Part shown: positions 7,516 through 14,331 of the stretch, in pieces | Position numbering within the stretch: the first letter of the stretch is position 1 | How the letters are laid out: every line of letters starts with the position of its first letter | Source: Arthrobacter sp. ISL-95 | GTDB lineage: Bacteria > Actinomycetota > Actinomycetes > Actinomycetales > Micrococcaceae | Assembly: GCF_018613695.1 (NCBI RefSeq) | Contig: NZ_JAGGPR010000008.1 | Location: 1 to 64,000, forward strand | DNA length: 64,000 bases | Direction of reading: 5' to 3' | Program-made: the position numbers and the translations under genes | The notes under the pieces: generated by a model | Database searches by the model: none | The model's input: the letters and a program-made list of their open reading frames with translations, nothing else | Told to the model about the DNA's origin: nothing

Positions 7516-9099
7516 CTAGACGCCCATCAGCGTGTTGATCGGGCCGCGGGCGAAGTAGATGATGAAGCCTGCCGTGACCACCCACATGAGCGGGTGGACT
7601 TTCTTGGCCTTGCCCGACGCCGCACTGATCACGGCGAAGGAGATGAACCCGACGCCGATGCCGTTGGCGATGGAGTACGTCAGCGGCATGGTCACGATTG
7701 TCAGGAAGGCCGGGAGGGCGATTGAGAATTTGGTGAACTTGATCTCGCGGATCTGCGCCATCATCATCGCACCCACTACCACCAGGGCTGCTGCCGCAAC
7801 TTCCAACGGAACAACCGAGGTGAGCGGTGTGAAGAACATCGAACCGAGGAACAGCAGACCGGTGACCACCGAGGCCAGGCCGGTGCGTGCGCCTTCGCCG
7901 ATGCCCGCCGCAGAGTCTATGTACACGGTGTTGGACGAACCGGACGTTGCACCGCCCACCACTGCGCCCATGCCCTCAACAATGAAGGCCGACTTCAGCT
8001 TGGGGAACGTACCGTCCTTGTGAGCCACGCCTGCGCTCTTGGCCAGGCCCGTCATGGTGCCCATGGCGTCGAAGAAGTTGGTGAACACCAAGGTGAAGAC
8101 CAACATGGTGGCCGCCAATCCGCCGATCCTGGCGAAGGAGCCGAAGAGATCGAACTGGCCCACCAGGCTGAGGTCCGGCACGGATACCAACTGGCTGGAC
8201 AGGATGGGCACGTTGAGGTGCCAGCCGCCGGGGTTGTCGGCGGTGCCGGGACCGATGTGGAACACGGCCTCGGCAACAGCGGCGAGGACAGTGGTGGCGA
8301 CGATGCCGATCAGCAGGCCGCCCTGAATCTTGCGCGCCACCAGGATACCCATGGTCAGCAGACCCACAATGAAGACGAGGGTGGGGATGGAGGTGATGGA
8401 GCCGTTGTCCCCAAGCTGGACCGGTGGGCCGCCCGTTGTTGCGCGAACGAAGCCGGAATCCACGAAGCCGATGAAGGCGATGAACAGGCCGATGCCAACG
8501 GTGATGGCAGCCTTGAGCTCCTTGGGTACTGCCTTGAAGATCGCCGTCCGGGCGCCGGTAGCACCGAAGAGGACAATCAGGATGCCGTTGATGACCACCA
8601 GGCCCATGGCTTCGGGCCACGTGACTTCCTGGATCACCGCAACGGCGAGGAACGAGTTGATGCCCAAGCCGGCTGCGAGGCCGAACGGCAAGTTGGCGAC
8701 GAGACCGAAAATGATGGTCATGACGCCAGCGGTCAGGCCGGTGACGGCGCCAACCTGTGCCGCCGAGAGCCAGCCACCAGCTACGTCAACGGGGGCGTTT
8801 TCCGCAGAGAAACCACCCAGGATGAGCGGGTTGAGGATGACGATGTACGCCATGGTGAAGAAGGTGACCAGGCCGCCGCGGAATTCGCGGGCCAACGTTG
8901 AGCCACGCTTGGAGATCTGGAAGAACTTGTCCAGAAAGGAGTTCGACACCGGGGGCTTCTTGTTGCCATCTGCCAGGCCGGTTGCCGTGTGCTTTGCCGC
9001 TGTGGGCTCTGCGCCCTCTCCCTGGGGAAAGAGTGCAGCCTGCTTTTCAGCTGCTGTCTGCTTTTCAGCGGAATTGTCCAGGATTGTCATGTCAGCCAC
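7516..9099 (-). CDS. AzgA/NCS2-type purine permease (adenine/guanine/hypoxanthine)
   Basis: This integral membrane protein of about 527 residues has 12 or more hydrophobic segments, an N-terminal TFFTMAYIVILNPLIL motif and the central FVFTNFFDAMGT-like and GGATSGSSNTVYIDSA motifs of the AzgA branch of nucleobase:cation symporters. It should import hypoxanthine, guanine or adenine with protons. The frame allows GTG at 9099 or ATG at 9090; both lie just after the guanine deaminase stop (9106), so translation is probably coupled. A hydrophilic 50-residue N-terminal tail rich in Ala, Glu and Lys is longer than usual. Confidence 0.9.
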   Translation of the reverse strand: MADMTILDNSAEKQTAAEKQAALFPQGEGAEPTAAKHTATGLADGNKKPPVSNSFLDKFFQISKRGSTLAREFRGGLVTFFTMAYIVILNPLILGGFSAENAPVDVAGGWLSAAQVGAVTGLTAGVMTIIFGLVANLPFGLAAGLGINSFLAVAVIQEVTWPEAMGLVVINGILIVLFGATGARTAIFKAVPKELKAAITVGIGLFIAFIGFVDSGFVRATTGGPPVQLGDNGSITSIPTLVFIVGLLTMGILVARKIQGGLLIGIVATTVLAAVAEAVFHIGPGTADNPGGWHLNVPILSSQLVSVPDLSLVGQFDLFGSFARIGGLAATMLVFTLVFTNFFDAMGTMTGLAKSAGVAHKDGTFPKLKSAFIVEGMGAVVGGATSGSSNTVYIDSAAGIGEGARTGLASVVTGLLFLGSMFFTPLTSVVPLEVAAAALVVVGAMMMAQIREIKFTKFSIALPAFLTIVTMPLTYSIANGIGVGFISFAVISAASGKAKKVHPLMWVVTAGFIIYFARGPINTLMGV

Positions 9100-9105
9100 C
9101 GGGCC

Positions 9106-9600
9106 CTAGTAGTCAATCCTGGAATCAAGCGTGTTCCATGTGTTGAACGGCTGGAGGGCCTCCGGAGCCTGGGGGTCGCCCAGTTCCAGCTTGGCTACCG
9201 GCATCAGCGCGTCCCGGTTATCGTTCTCGAAGTACTCGTAGAAGACGGCGTCGTCGAAGCCGACGGATGCGGCGTCGTGACGGTCTGCGGCAAAAAACAC
9301 GCGGTCAACGCGTGCCCAGAGTGCGGAGGCCAGGCACATGGGGCATGGCTCGCAGCTGGTGTAGAGGGTTGCTCCGCTGAGATCGAAGGTTCCCAGTTCG
9401 CGGCAGGCGTTACGGATGGCCGTGACTTCTGCGTGTGCGGTGGGATCGTTCGTGGCGGTGACGCGGTTGACGCCTTCAAATGCTCGTCCGTCCGCGCTGA
9501 CAATGACGGCGCCGAAAGGGCCTCCACTGTTAAGGACATTGGCTGTTGCCAGCTCAATGGATGTGGCCAGGAATTGCTCGGCCGTGACGGTTGTACTCAT
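9106..9600 (-). CDS. Guanine deaminase (cytidine deaminase fold)
   Basis: The 164-residue protein has the zinc deaminase motifs HAEV (H56, E58) and CEPCPMCL (C86, C89) and the GuaD-like tail with aromatic residues (NTWNTLDSRIDY). Family members of this size hydrolyse guanine to xanthine plus ammonia. That feeds xanthine dehydrogenase, encoded next door, and the gene is paired with a purine permease. Nucleoside deaminases of the TadA type share the fold, but the FFAADRHDAASVGFDD segment and the tail favour guanine deaminase. A leader of more than 150 bases with a possible hairpin precedes it. Confidence 0.87.
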   Translation of the reverse strand: MSTTVTAEQFLATSIELATANVLNSGGPFGAVIVSADGRAFEGVNRVTATNDPTAHAEVTAIRNACRELGTFDLSGATLYTSCEPCPMCLASALWARVDRVFFAADRHDAASVGFDDAVFYEYFENDNRDALMPVAKLELGDPQAPEALQPFNTWNTLDSRIDY

Positions 9601-10048
9601 GTTGCGACTTCCTTAGTGCTGAGGAAGCCAGGTGACCTGTTTGGGGGCGCTACAGAGATGAGCTCCAGATAGCTTGGTTACCAGGCTTCAGCATGTGCGA
9701 TGAAGGTTAAGTTGCGCCTGGTAGATAGCTTCCCGAGGTCCGGGTGCCCGCCTTTGGCAGTTAGAGCGTAACACCAGGTTTGTGAGCCGCGCCATAGTTT
9801 TTTGAAAACTTAATTTCGTCATGCGAAATTAATTGCGGTTGTGGGTTGGCGATTGGCCGCCGCCTGGATGGCCCCGAGGCATGGTTCCCGAATGTGACCG
9901 GAACCCGCCCGCAAGCGTTGACGGCCGCCGTCGTCCATTTTACTCTGTGAAGACCGGACCGCTCTCTGGCGGACCCCGCAACCTGGATCAGCAGACAGGG
10001 CCTAACTGAGCTGGAACGCGTACTCGCCGACCAGACAAGGAACCTGTC
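9601..10048. promoter_or_regulatory. Divergent control region between guanine deaminase and 8-oxoguanine deaminase
   Basis: No gene is seen in these 448 bases. On the guanine deaminase side there are two AGATAGCTT direct repeats (9667-9675, 9723-9731) placed around ACCAGG/CCTGGT complementary arms (9680-9685, 9717-9722), which could form a leader stem. Near the middle an AT-rich 21-base palindrome (9811-9831; arms TAATTTCG and CGAAATTA) looks like a repressor site. The rest is unremarkable high-GC sequence leading to the 8-oxoguanine deaminase start. Confidence 0.55.
9811..9831. promoter_or_regulatory. AT-rich palindromic operator candidate
   Basis: An 8-base perfect inverted repeat (TAATTTCG / CGAAATTA, 5-base centre TCATG) sits in the divergent purine promoter region. 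The preceding CTTAATTTC (9809-9817) recurs at 13203-13211 just before the urate oxidase palindrome, suggesting a shared regulator. Confidence 0.5.
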
Positions 10049-11392
10049 ATGACCCCTCTTTGGATCAAGAACCCACTGGGTATCTTCACCGCAAACGATC
10101 ACGACGCCGGCGGCGGCCTGGTGGTTTCCGACGGAAAAATCGTAGAGCTGGTGCCTTCGGGCGGGCAGCCGTTCATCCCATGTACCGTCTTCGACGCCTC
10201 CGCGCACGTGGTGTTGCCGGGCCTTATCAACACCCATCACCACTTCTACCAAACCCTCACCCGCGCGTGGGGTCCCGTGGCCAACGCGCCGCTATTCCCG
10301 TGGCTTCAGAACCTCTACCCCGTATGGGCCCGGCTCACCCCGCGCAGCCTTGAGCTCGCCGTGCAAGTGGCACTGGCCGAGCTGCTGCTGTCCGGCTGCA
10401 CCACCGCCGCCGACCACCACTACCTCTTCCCCGATGGCATGGAAGACGCAATCGACATCGAGGTGTCGGCAGTGCGCTCCATGGGAATGCGGGCCACGTT
10501 GACCCGCGGGTCCATGACCTTGGGAGAGGACGACGGCGGGCTGCCGCCCAGGACCACGGTTCAGTCACCTGAAGCGATTCTTGCGGACAGCGAGCGGCTG
10601 ATTCGTCAGTACCACGAGACCGGCGATGGGGCTGTTGTGCAGATTGCGCTGGCCCCATGTTCGCCGTTCTCGGTGACCAAGGAAATCATGGCCGAAAGCG
10701 CAGCCATGGCCGAACGCTTCGATGTCCGGCTGCACACGCACCTTGCCGAGACGATCGACGAGGAGGACTTCTGCCAGTCCATGTTTGGGCTGCGAACCGT
10801 GGATTATCTGGAGTCCGTGGGCTGGCTGGGCAACCGGACGTGGCTTGGACACGGCATCCACTTCAACGACGAGGAGATCACCAGGCTGGGAGCCGCAGGC
10901 ACCGCCGTCGCACATTGCCCCACCTCCAACATGCGCCTCGCATCCGGCACCGCACGCGTCCTGGAACTTGAAGCAGCGGGCGTTCCCGTGGGGCTGGGAG
11001 TGGACGGTTCGGCGTCGAACGATGCCTCCAACATGATCCTCGAAGCACGGCAAGCCCTGTATCTGCAGCGACTCCGGTATGGCGCATCCGTACCTGTGGA
11101 GCGGGCGCTGGGATGGGCCACCCGTGGATCGGCCGCTGTTTTGGGGCGCTCCGACATAGGCCAGTTGGCTCCCGGCCTCCAAGCAGATCTGGCCCTTTTC
11201 AAGCCCGACGAGCTGCGGTTTTCCGGAAGCCACGATCCCGTAGCTGCGCTATTGCTCTGCGGGGCGGACCGTGCAGACAGGGTAATGGTGGGGGGTGCTT
11301 GGCGGGTTGTTGACGGTGCGATTCCCGGGCTGGACGTTGCGGGGCTCATCGCGGAGCATTCAGCGGCGGCGCGGAAACTGGTTGCGGGGTAG
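10049..11392 (+). CDS. 8-oxoguanine deaminase-like amidohydrolase
   Basis: This 447-residue TIM-barrel amidohydrolase has metal-binding NTHHHFYQTLTRAWG (H63/H65), HTHLAET, LGHGIHFND, VAHCPTSNMRLASG and the C-terminal metal ligand in GVDGSASND. The HHHFYQTLTRA segment is shared by the 8-oxoguanine deaminase and triazine hydrolase branch. In the purine setting, conversion of 8-oxoguanine to urate and ammonia is the best-fitting reaction, feeding urate oxidase downstream. An alternative is a hydroxy-triazine or cytosine/guanine-type deaminase. It starts a plus-strand transcript divergent from guanine deaminase. Confidence 0.82.
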   Translation: MTPLWIKNPLGIFTANDHDAGGGLVVSDGKIVELVPSGGQPFIPCTVFDASAHVVLPGLINTHHHFYQTLTRAWGPVANAPLFPWLQNLYPVWARLTPRSLELAVQVALAELLLSGCTTAADHHYLFPDGMEDAIDIEVSAVRSMGMRATLTRGSMTLGEDDGGLPPRTTVQSPEAILADSERLIRQYHETGDGAVVQIALAPCSPFSVTKEIMAESAAMAERFDVRLHTHLAETIDEEDFCQSMFGLRTVDYLESVGWLGNRTWLGHGIHFNDEEITRLGAAGTAVAHCPTSNMRLASGTARVLELEAAGVPVGLGVDGSASNDASNMILEARQALYLQRLRYGASVPVERALGWATRGSAAVLGRSDIGQLAPGLQADLALFKPDELRFSGSHDPVAALLLCGADRADRVMVGGAWRVVDGAIPGLDVAGLIAEHSAAARKLVAG

Positions 11393-11413
11393 CTCTTTTC
11401 TGTTGTGGCTGGG

Positions 11414-11449
11414 CCCGTTTCGGTGGTTCCCTGCGCATTAGACGGTAGG
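11414..11449. repeat. Left copy of a 36-bp inverted repeat
   Basis: This copy begins CCCGTTTCGGTGG and ends ATTAGACGGTAGG. A reverse-complement copy with 34 of 36 matches lies at 12506-12541, so the pair brackets the DUF559 gene. The right part of this copy also belongs to the hairpin at 11428-11469. Confidence 0.85.
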
Positions 11450-11469
11450 TGCCGTCTAATGCGCAGGGA
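11428..11469. terminator. Strong hairpin between convergent genes
   Basis: A perfect 18-base stem (11428-11445 with 11452-11469) closes a 6-base loop between the convergent 8-oxoguanine deaminase and DUF559 genes. It can end both transcripts. Confidence 0.75.
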
Positions 11470-11474
11470 CTCGT

Positions 11475-12410
11475 CTATCCGGCCTTGCGGAGAACCCGAA
11501 GCACGCGCATTTTGAACTCGTGTTCCTGGAAAAGGTCCCGCCATTTTATGCGAATGAAGGTCCAACCGAGCTCCGTCAGGGCCTTTTCACGCAGCCGTTC
11601 CCGAAAAATGACCTCGTCGGTGGGCGCATAGTCGAAGTACTTGGTCCGCCCGTCGAACTCCAGGGCTACCTTCTTCGCTCGCCAGGCCATGTCCATACGG
11701 TGGCGCCCCTCGACGGTGTCCACTTCGACTTGGAGCTCCGGTGGTTCGATACGCAGCCGGTGGAGCAACTCCCGAGACAATGTCTCACCCGGAGATTCCG
11801 AGCGGGCATCGGCATTCTCCAATGCCCGTCGCAGCGAGAGCACTCCATTTCTCCCCGCCAGGGCTTTGCACTTGTCCCGCAGCTTGCCGGCATCAACGCC
11901 AATACGGAACGCGTGATCCATCAGGATCAAGGCCTGCCGGTAGTTCAACATCAAACAACAGTCCAAGATTGTCTGCTCAAGCGATGTGCACGGCAGCCCG
12001 TCCACGAGGGTTACATCGTCCTCTTTTAGCATTCTCGAATGGGCGACTACATCGCGGCCATGCGAGATGGGCGATGGCGGTTGCCTCTGTGTGATGTGCA
12101 CGCGGTCGTCAACGTCCCACAAAAACAAACGATGGAGACGCGCCGCAGAGGCGTGGCTGTAGATCAAGCCGCCGCCCGACGTCGTGAGCGTCCCATGCGC
12201 GTGCGCGGCGATGAGTTGCCGGCTGCGCACCCAAGGTTTCTGAGCGGCCCAGGTACTGCCGCGAATGTAACAACCTCGGCGGAGCCTAAGCAGCACTCCC
12301 CTTCGCACAAGGGCAGCTATGTTGCGGTCACTGAATCCTGCTTCGTTTAGCTCGCTCGTTCGCCACAGATCCATGCCCGATGGGAGCTCCTTAAGGTGTG
12401 TCTTGGTCAT
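11475..12410 (-). CDS. AbiEi-antitoxin-like N-terminus plus DUF559 nuclease-like domain
   Basis: The 311-residue protein begins with a winged-helix-like segment (ELNEAGFSDRNIAALVRRGVLLRLRRGCYI) resembling the AbiEi type IV antitoxin domain. It ends with a DUF559/Vsr-like domain: MDMAWRAKKVALEFDGRTKY, FRERLREKALTELGWTFIRIKW. DUF559 resembles very-short-patch repair and restriction-like endonucleases. Standalone proteins of this type are common in Arthrobacter and their role is unknown. The ATG at 12410 gives the longest form; an ATG at 12374 preceded by AAGGAG at 12 bases is possible. No toxin partner adjoins. A 36-bp inverted repeat flanks the gene, which interrupts the purine cluster. Confidence 0.7.
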   Translation of the reverse strand: MTKTHLKELPSGMDLWRTSELNEAGFSDRNIAALVRRGVLLRLRRGCYIRGSTWAAQKPWVRSRQLIAAHAHGTLTTSGGGLIYSHASAARLHRLFLWDVDDRVHITQRQPPSPISHGRDVVAHSRMLKEDDVTLVDGLPCTSLEQTILDCCLMLNYRQALILMDHAFRIGVDAGKLRDKCKALAGRNGVLSLRRALENADARSESPGETLSRELLHRLRIEPPELQVEVDTVEGRHRMDMAWRAKKVALEFDGRTKYFDYAPTDEVIFRERLREKALTELGWTFIRIKWRDLFQEHEFKMRVLRVLRKAG

Positions 12411-12505
12411 GAACCAAGCTTCGTCATACCACCAGGCTGGAGACAGGTGCGTTCGATCCTATGTGGACAAACCCGATCCGATGGCTTGCTGCCGGCCAGA
12501 CGACT

Positions 12506-12541
12506 CCTACCGTCTAATGGGCAGGGAACCCCCGAAACGGG
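12506..12541. repeat. Right copy of the 36-bp inverted repeat
   Basis: This copy begins CCTACCGTCTAATGGGCAGG and ends CCGAAACGGG. It is the reverse complement of 11414-11449 with two mismatches. It lies 96 bases upstream of the DUF559 gene start. Confidence 0.85.
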
Positions 12542-12573
12542 TGCAAGGCAAACGGGCGCAGGGCAGCGGAAAG

Positions 12574-12603
12574 GCGGGCGACACCTCCCCTGGTGTCACC
12601 CGC
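12574..12603. terminator. Hairpin in the gap before the small ORF
   Basis: The arms GCGGGCGACACC and GGTGTCACCCGC (one mismatch) close a 6-base loop. It lies downstream of the small minus-strand gene at 12704-12880 and may be a secondary terminator. Confidence 0.4.
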
Positions 12604-12666
12604 CTCATTGGCTCTGTTGCGCAGAGTCCGCGTCCCTTGCTGCAGAGGGCCCTTATGGCAAGCCCC

Positions 12667-12686
12667 CTCCCCGAGCTTGCGGGGAG
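12667..12686 (-). terminator. Hairpin just after the small ORF
   Basis: CTCCCCG pairs with CGGGGAG around a 6-base loop, 18 bases past the stop of the small minus-strand gene. Confidence 0.45.
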
Positions 12687-12703
12687 AGGGTGCCGTCGGG
12701 GAT

Positions 12704-12880
12704 CTAAGGACGCTGCCGGCCGAACACCGGGAGCGCGCGCAGCCAACGGGAGAACCCGCCGGCTTTGCGGTCACAGTCGGCCGGAATGTAGAAGTCGGGA
12801 TCTGTCGCACCGAAGGGCAGGTACAGCTCCTGACCCGGCGCCGGGAATTCCACGACGTTGTTCGTATCCTTCGAGTCCAT
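12704..12880 (-). CDS. Small hypothetical protein (58 aa)
   Basis: I do not recognise the family. The start at 12880 is well supported: AGGAGG lies 5 bases before the ATG, and a sigma-70-like promoter (TTGACG, 18 bases, TACACT) lies at 12946-12975 on the same strand. The peptide begins MDSKDTNNVVEFPAPGQ, has an acidic first half and the aromatic stretch LYLPFGATDPDFYIP, and ends basic (RWLRALPVFGRQRP). There is no signal peptide and no membrane segment. The frame is also open upstream to an ATG at 12904. The good initiation signals argue that it is expressed. Confidence 0.65.
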   Translation of the reverse strand: MDSKDTNNVVEFPAPGQELYLPFGATDPDFYIPADCDRKAGGFSRWLRALPVFGRQRP

Positions 12881-12945
12881 CTGTTCCTCCTCTTTCTCAT
12901 GCAATCAGTTTCCGCACTTCGGAAAACTTTTATTGTTATGTGGAA

Positions 12946-12975
12946 AGTGTAGGCATCGGCGAAAGCAGGCGTCAA
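12946..12975 (-). promoter_or_regulatory. Sigma-70-like promoter for the small ORF
   Basis: Read on the minus strand, TTGACG and TACACT are separated by 18 bases, 66 bases or more upstream of the ATG at 12880. Confidence 0.5.
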
Positions 12976-13131
12976 GACCCCCGCGAGAGCAAAGTGAGTT
13001 GCGCCGGTCACATTTGGATGGTTCATAACGATCCTCCGAAACCCGTATACACAAGACGAAATAATGCGCTACTCTCGAATGAGTTCGTGGCGTAGGTCAC
13101 GTAACCTGAGAGCAGCAGGCAGGGTCGTAAT

Positions 13132-13163
13132 GAGCTGGCATCCATGGATGCTGGCTCTTTTTT
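13132..13163 (+). terminator. Terminator-like hairpin ahead of urate oxidase
   Basis: GAGCTGGCATCC and GGATGCTGGCTC pair as RNA with two G-U wobbles, and TTTTTTG follows at once. It is a good intrinsic terminator on the plus strand, but no plus-strand gene precedes it for 1.7 kb. It may end a small RNA, or act as an attenuator or insulator for urate oxidase. Confidence 0.55.
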
Positions 13164-13216
13164 GTTGGGTCGGCTCCACCAGAAACGCAGTGGAAACACT
13201 CGCTTAATTTCATTGA

Positions 13217-13232
13217 TGGAACCTAGGTTCCA
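13217..13232. promoter_or_regulatory. Palindromic operator candidate for urate oxidase
   Basis: TGGAACCTAGGTTCCA is a perfect 16-bp palindrome centred 26 bases before the urate oxidase ATG, a position suited to repression. Its TGGAA/TTCCA ends recall operators of IclR-family repressors. The IclR gene at 16580-17335 is a candidate partner by inference only. Confidence 0.6.
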
Positions 13233-13250
13233 CCTCACAGAAGTTGGGAT

Positions 13251-14165
13251 ATGACCATGAGCAACAACATCGTCCTCGGCGAAAACCAGTACGGCAAAGC
13301 AGAAGTCCGCGTCGTCAAGGTCACCCGGGATACGGACCGCCACCACATCGAAGACCTGAACGTCACCTCGCAGCTGCGCGGCGACTTCCAGGCGGCCCAC
13401 CTCGAAGGCGACAACGGCCACGTCGTTGCCACCGACACCCAGAAGAACACGGTGTACGCCTTTGCCCGTGAAGGCATAGGCTCACCCGAGTCCTTTCTGC
13501 TTCGTCTCGCAGACCACTTCACCGGCGGATTCGACTGGGTAACCGGCGGACGCTGGGAAGCCGAAGCCTACAGCTGGGATCGCATCCAGGCCCACGGCGA
13601 GGGACACGACCACAGCTTCGTCCGCAACGGACAAGAGGTGCGCACCGCCGTCGTCGTCCGTGATGGCGCAACCACGCACGTCATTAGCGGCCTCAAGGAC
13701 CTGACCGTCCTGAAGACCACGCAGTCCGGTTTTGTGGGCTACCCGCGGGATCAGTACACCACCCTGCCTGAAACCACCGACCGCATCCTGGCCACCGACG
13801 TCTCCGCCCGCTGGCGCTACAACACCAACCTGGACTTCGCCGGCACGGACTTCAACAAGAGCTACGAGGACATCAAAGCCCTTCTGCTTGAAGGCTTCAC
13901 GGAAAACTACTCCCACGCCCTGCAGCAGACGCTGTTCGACATGGGCAAGAAGGTCCTGGAAGCACACAGCGAAGTGGACGAGATCAAGTTCTCCATGCCC
14001 AACAAGCACCACTTCCTGGTTGACCTGAGCCCGTTCGGCCTGGACAACCCCAACGAGGTCTTCTTCGCCGCGGATCGTCCGTACGGCCTCATCGAAGCCA
14101 CCGTCCAGCGCGAAGACATCGACGCTGCACCCGTTGCCTGGAGCGGCATCGCCGGCTTCTGCTAA
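13251..14165 (+). CDS. Urate oxidase (factor-independent uricase)
   Basis: The 304-residue protein is close in length to the Arthrobacter globiformis uricase (about 302). It has LGENQYGKAEVRVVKV at the N-terminus, the catalytic Thr-Asp pair in VVATDTQKNTVYAF (T61, D62), the SRWRYNTN-like segment SARWRYNTNLDF, and SMPNKHHFLVDLSPFGLDNPNEVFFAADRP in two adjoining motifs. It oxidises urate to 5-hydroxyisourate and hydrogen peroxide without a cofactor. The start may be ATG 13251 or 13257. No hydroxyisourate hydrolase or OHCU decarboxylase gene adjoins, as often seen elsewhere. A hairpin follows the stop. Confidence 0.95.
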   Translation: MTMSNNIVLGENQYGKAEVRVVKVTRDTDRHHIEDLNVTSQLRGDFQAAHLEGDNGHVVATDTQKNTVYAFAREGIGSPESFLLRLADHFTGGFDWVTGGRWEAEAYSWDRIQAHGEGHDHSFVRNGQEVRTAVVVRDGATTHVISGLKDLTVLKTTQSGFVGYPRDQYTTLPETTDRILATDVSARWRYNTNLDFAGTDFNKSYEDIKALLLEGFTENYSHALQQTLFDMGKKVLEAHSEVDEIKFSMPNKHHFLVDLSPFGLDNPNEVFFAADRPYGLIEATVQREDIDAAPVAWSGIAGFC

Positions 14166-14194
14166 ACCGCAGTAGAACCGCAACACCTCAAGGT

Positions 14195-14248
14195 TTTGTG
14201 TGCAGGTCCCCCCAACGGCGCCCCGTAAAGGCCGGACCTGCACACAAA
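14195..14248 (+). terminator. Hairpin after urate oxidase
   Basis: A perfect 15-base stem (TTTGTGTGCAGGTCC at 14195-14209 with its complement at 14234-14248) closes a 24-base loop, 30 bases after the urate oxidase stop and before the permease. It probably attenuates readthrough into the permease. Confidence 0.65.
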
Positions 14249-14331
14249 GCCAACCCCAAGAACCAAAGATTTTGTTAGCCAGACACAGTTAGCCAGACGA
14301 AGGCGTCTGCCATGAACCCAGAAAGTCTGCC

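Larger units (their letters stand above)
12881..13250. promoter_or_regulatory. Divergent control region upstream of urate oxidase
   Basis: No gene is seen in these 370 bases. They hold the minus-strand promoter of the small gene (12946-12975), a plus-strand terminator-like hairpin with a T run (13132-13163), a CTTAATTTC element (13203-13211) and a perfect 16-bp palindrome (13217-13232) just before urate oxidase. Confidence 0.55.

Noticed and set aside
11475..12410. A complete type IV toxin-antitoxin (AbiEi/AbiEii) pair
   Set aside because: Only the AbiEi-like N-terminal part is present; there is no nucleotidyltransferase-type toxin gene on either side.
12319..13095. A 258-codon plus-strand frame over the region between the DUF559 gene and urate oxidase
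   Set aside because: It spans the inverted repeat, two hairpins and the antisense of the small gene with a good ribosome site, and its peptide has low-complexity Arg/Pro/Ser composition.
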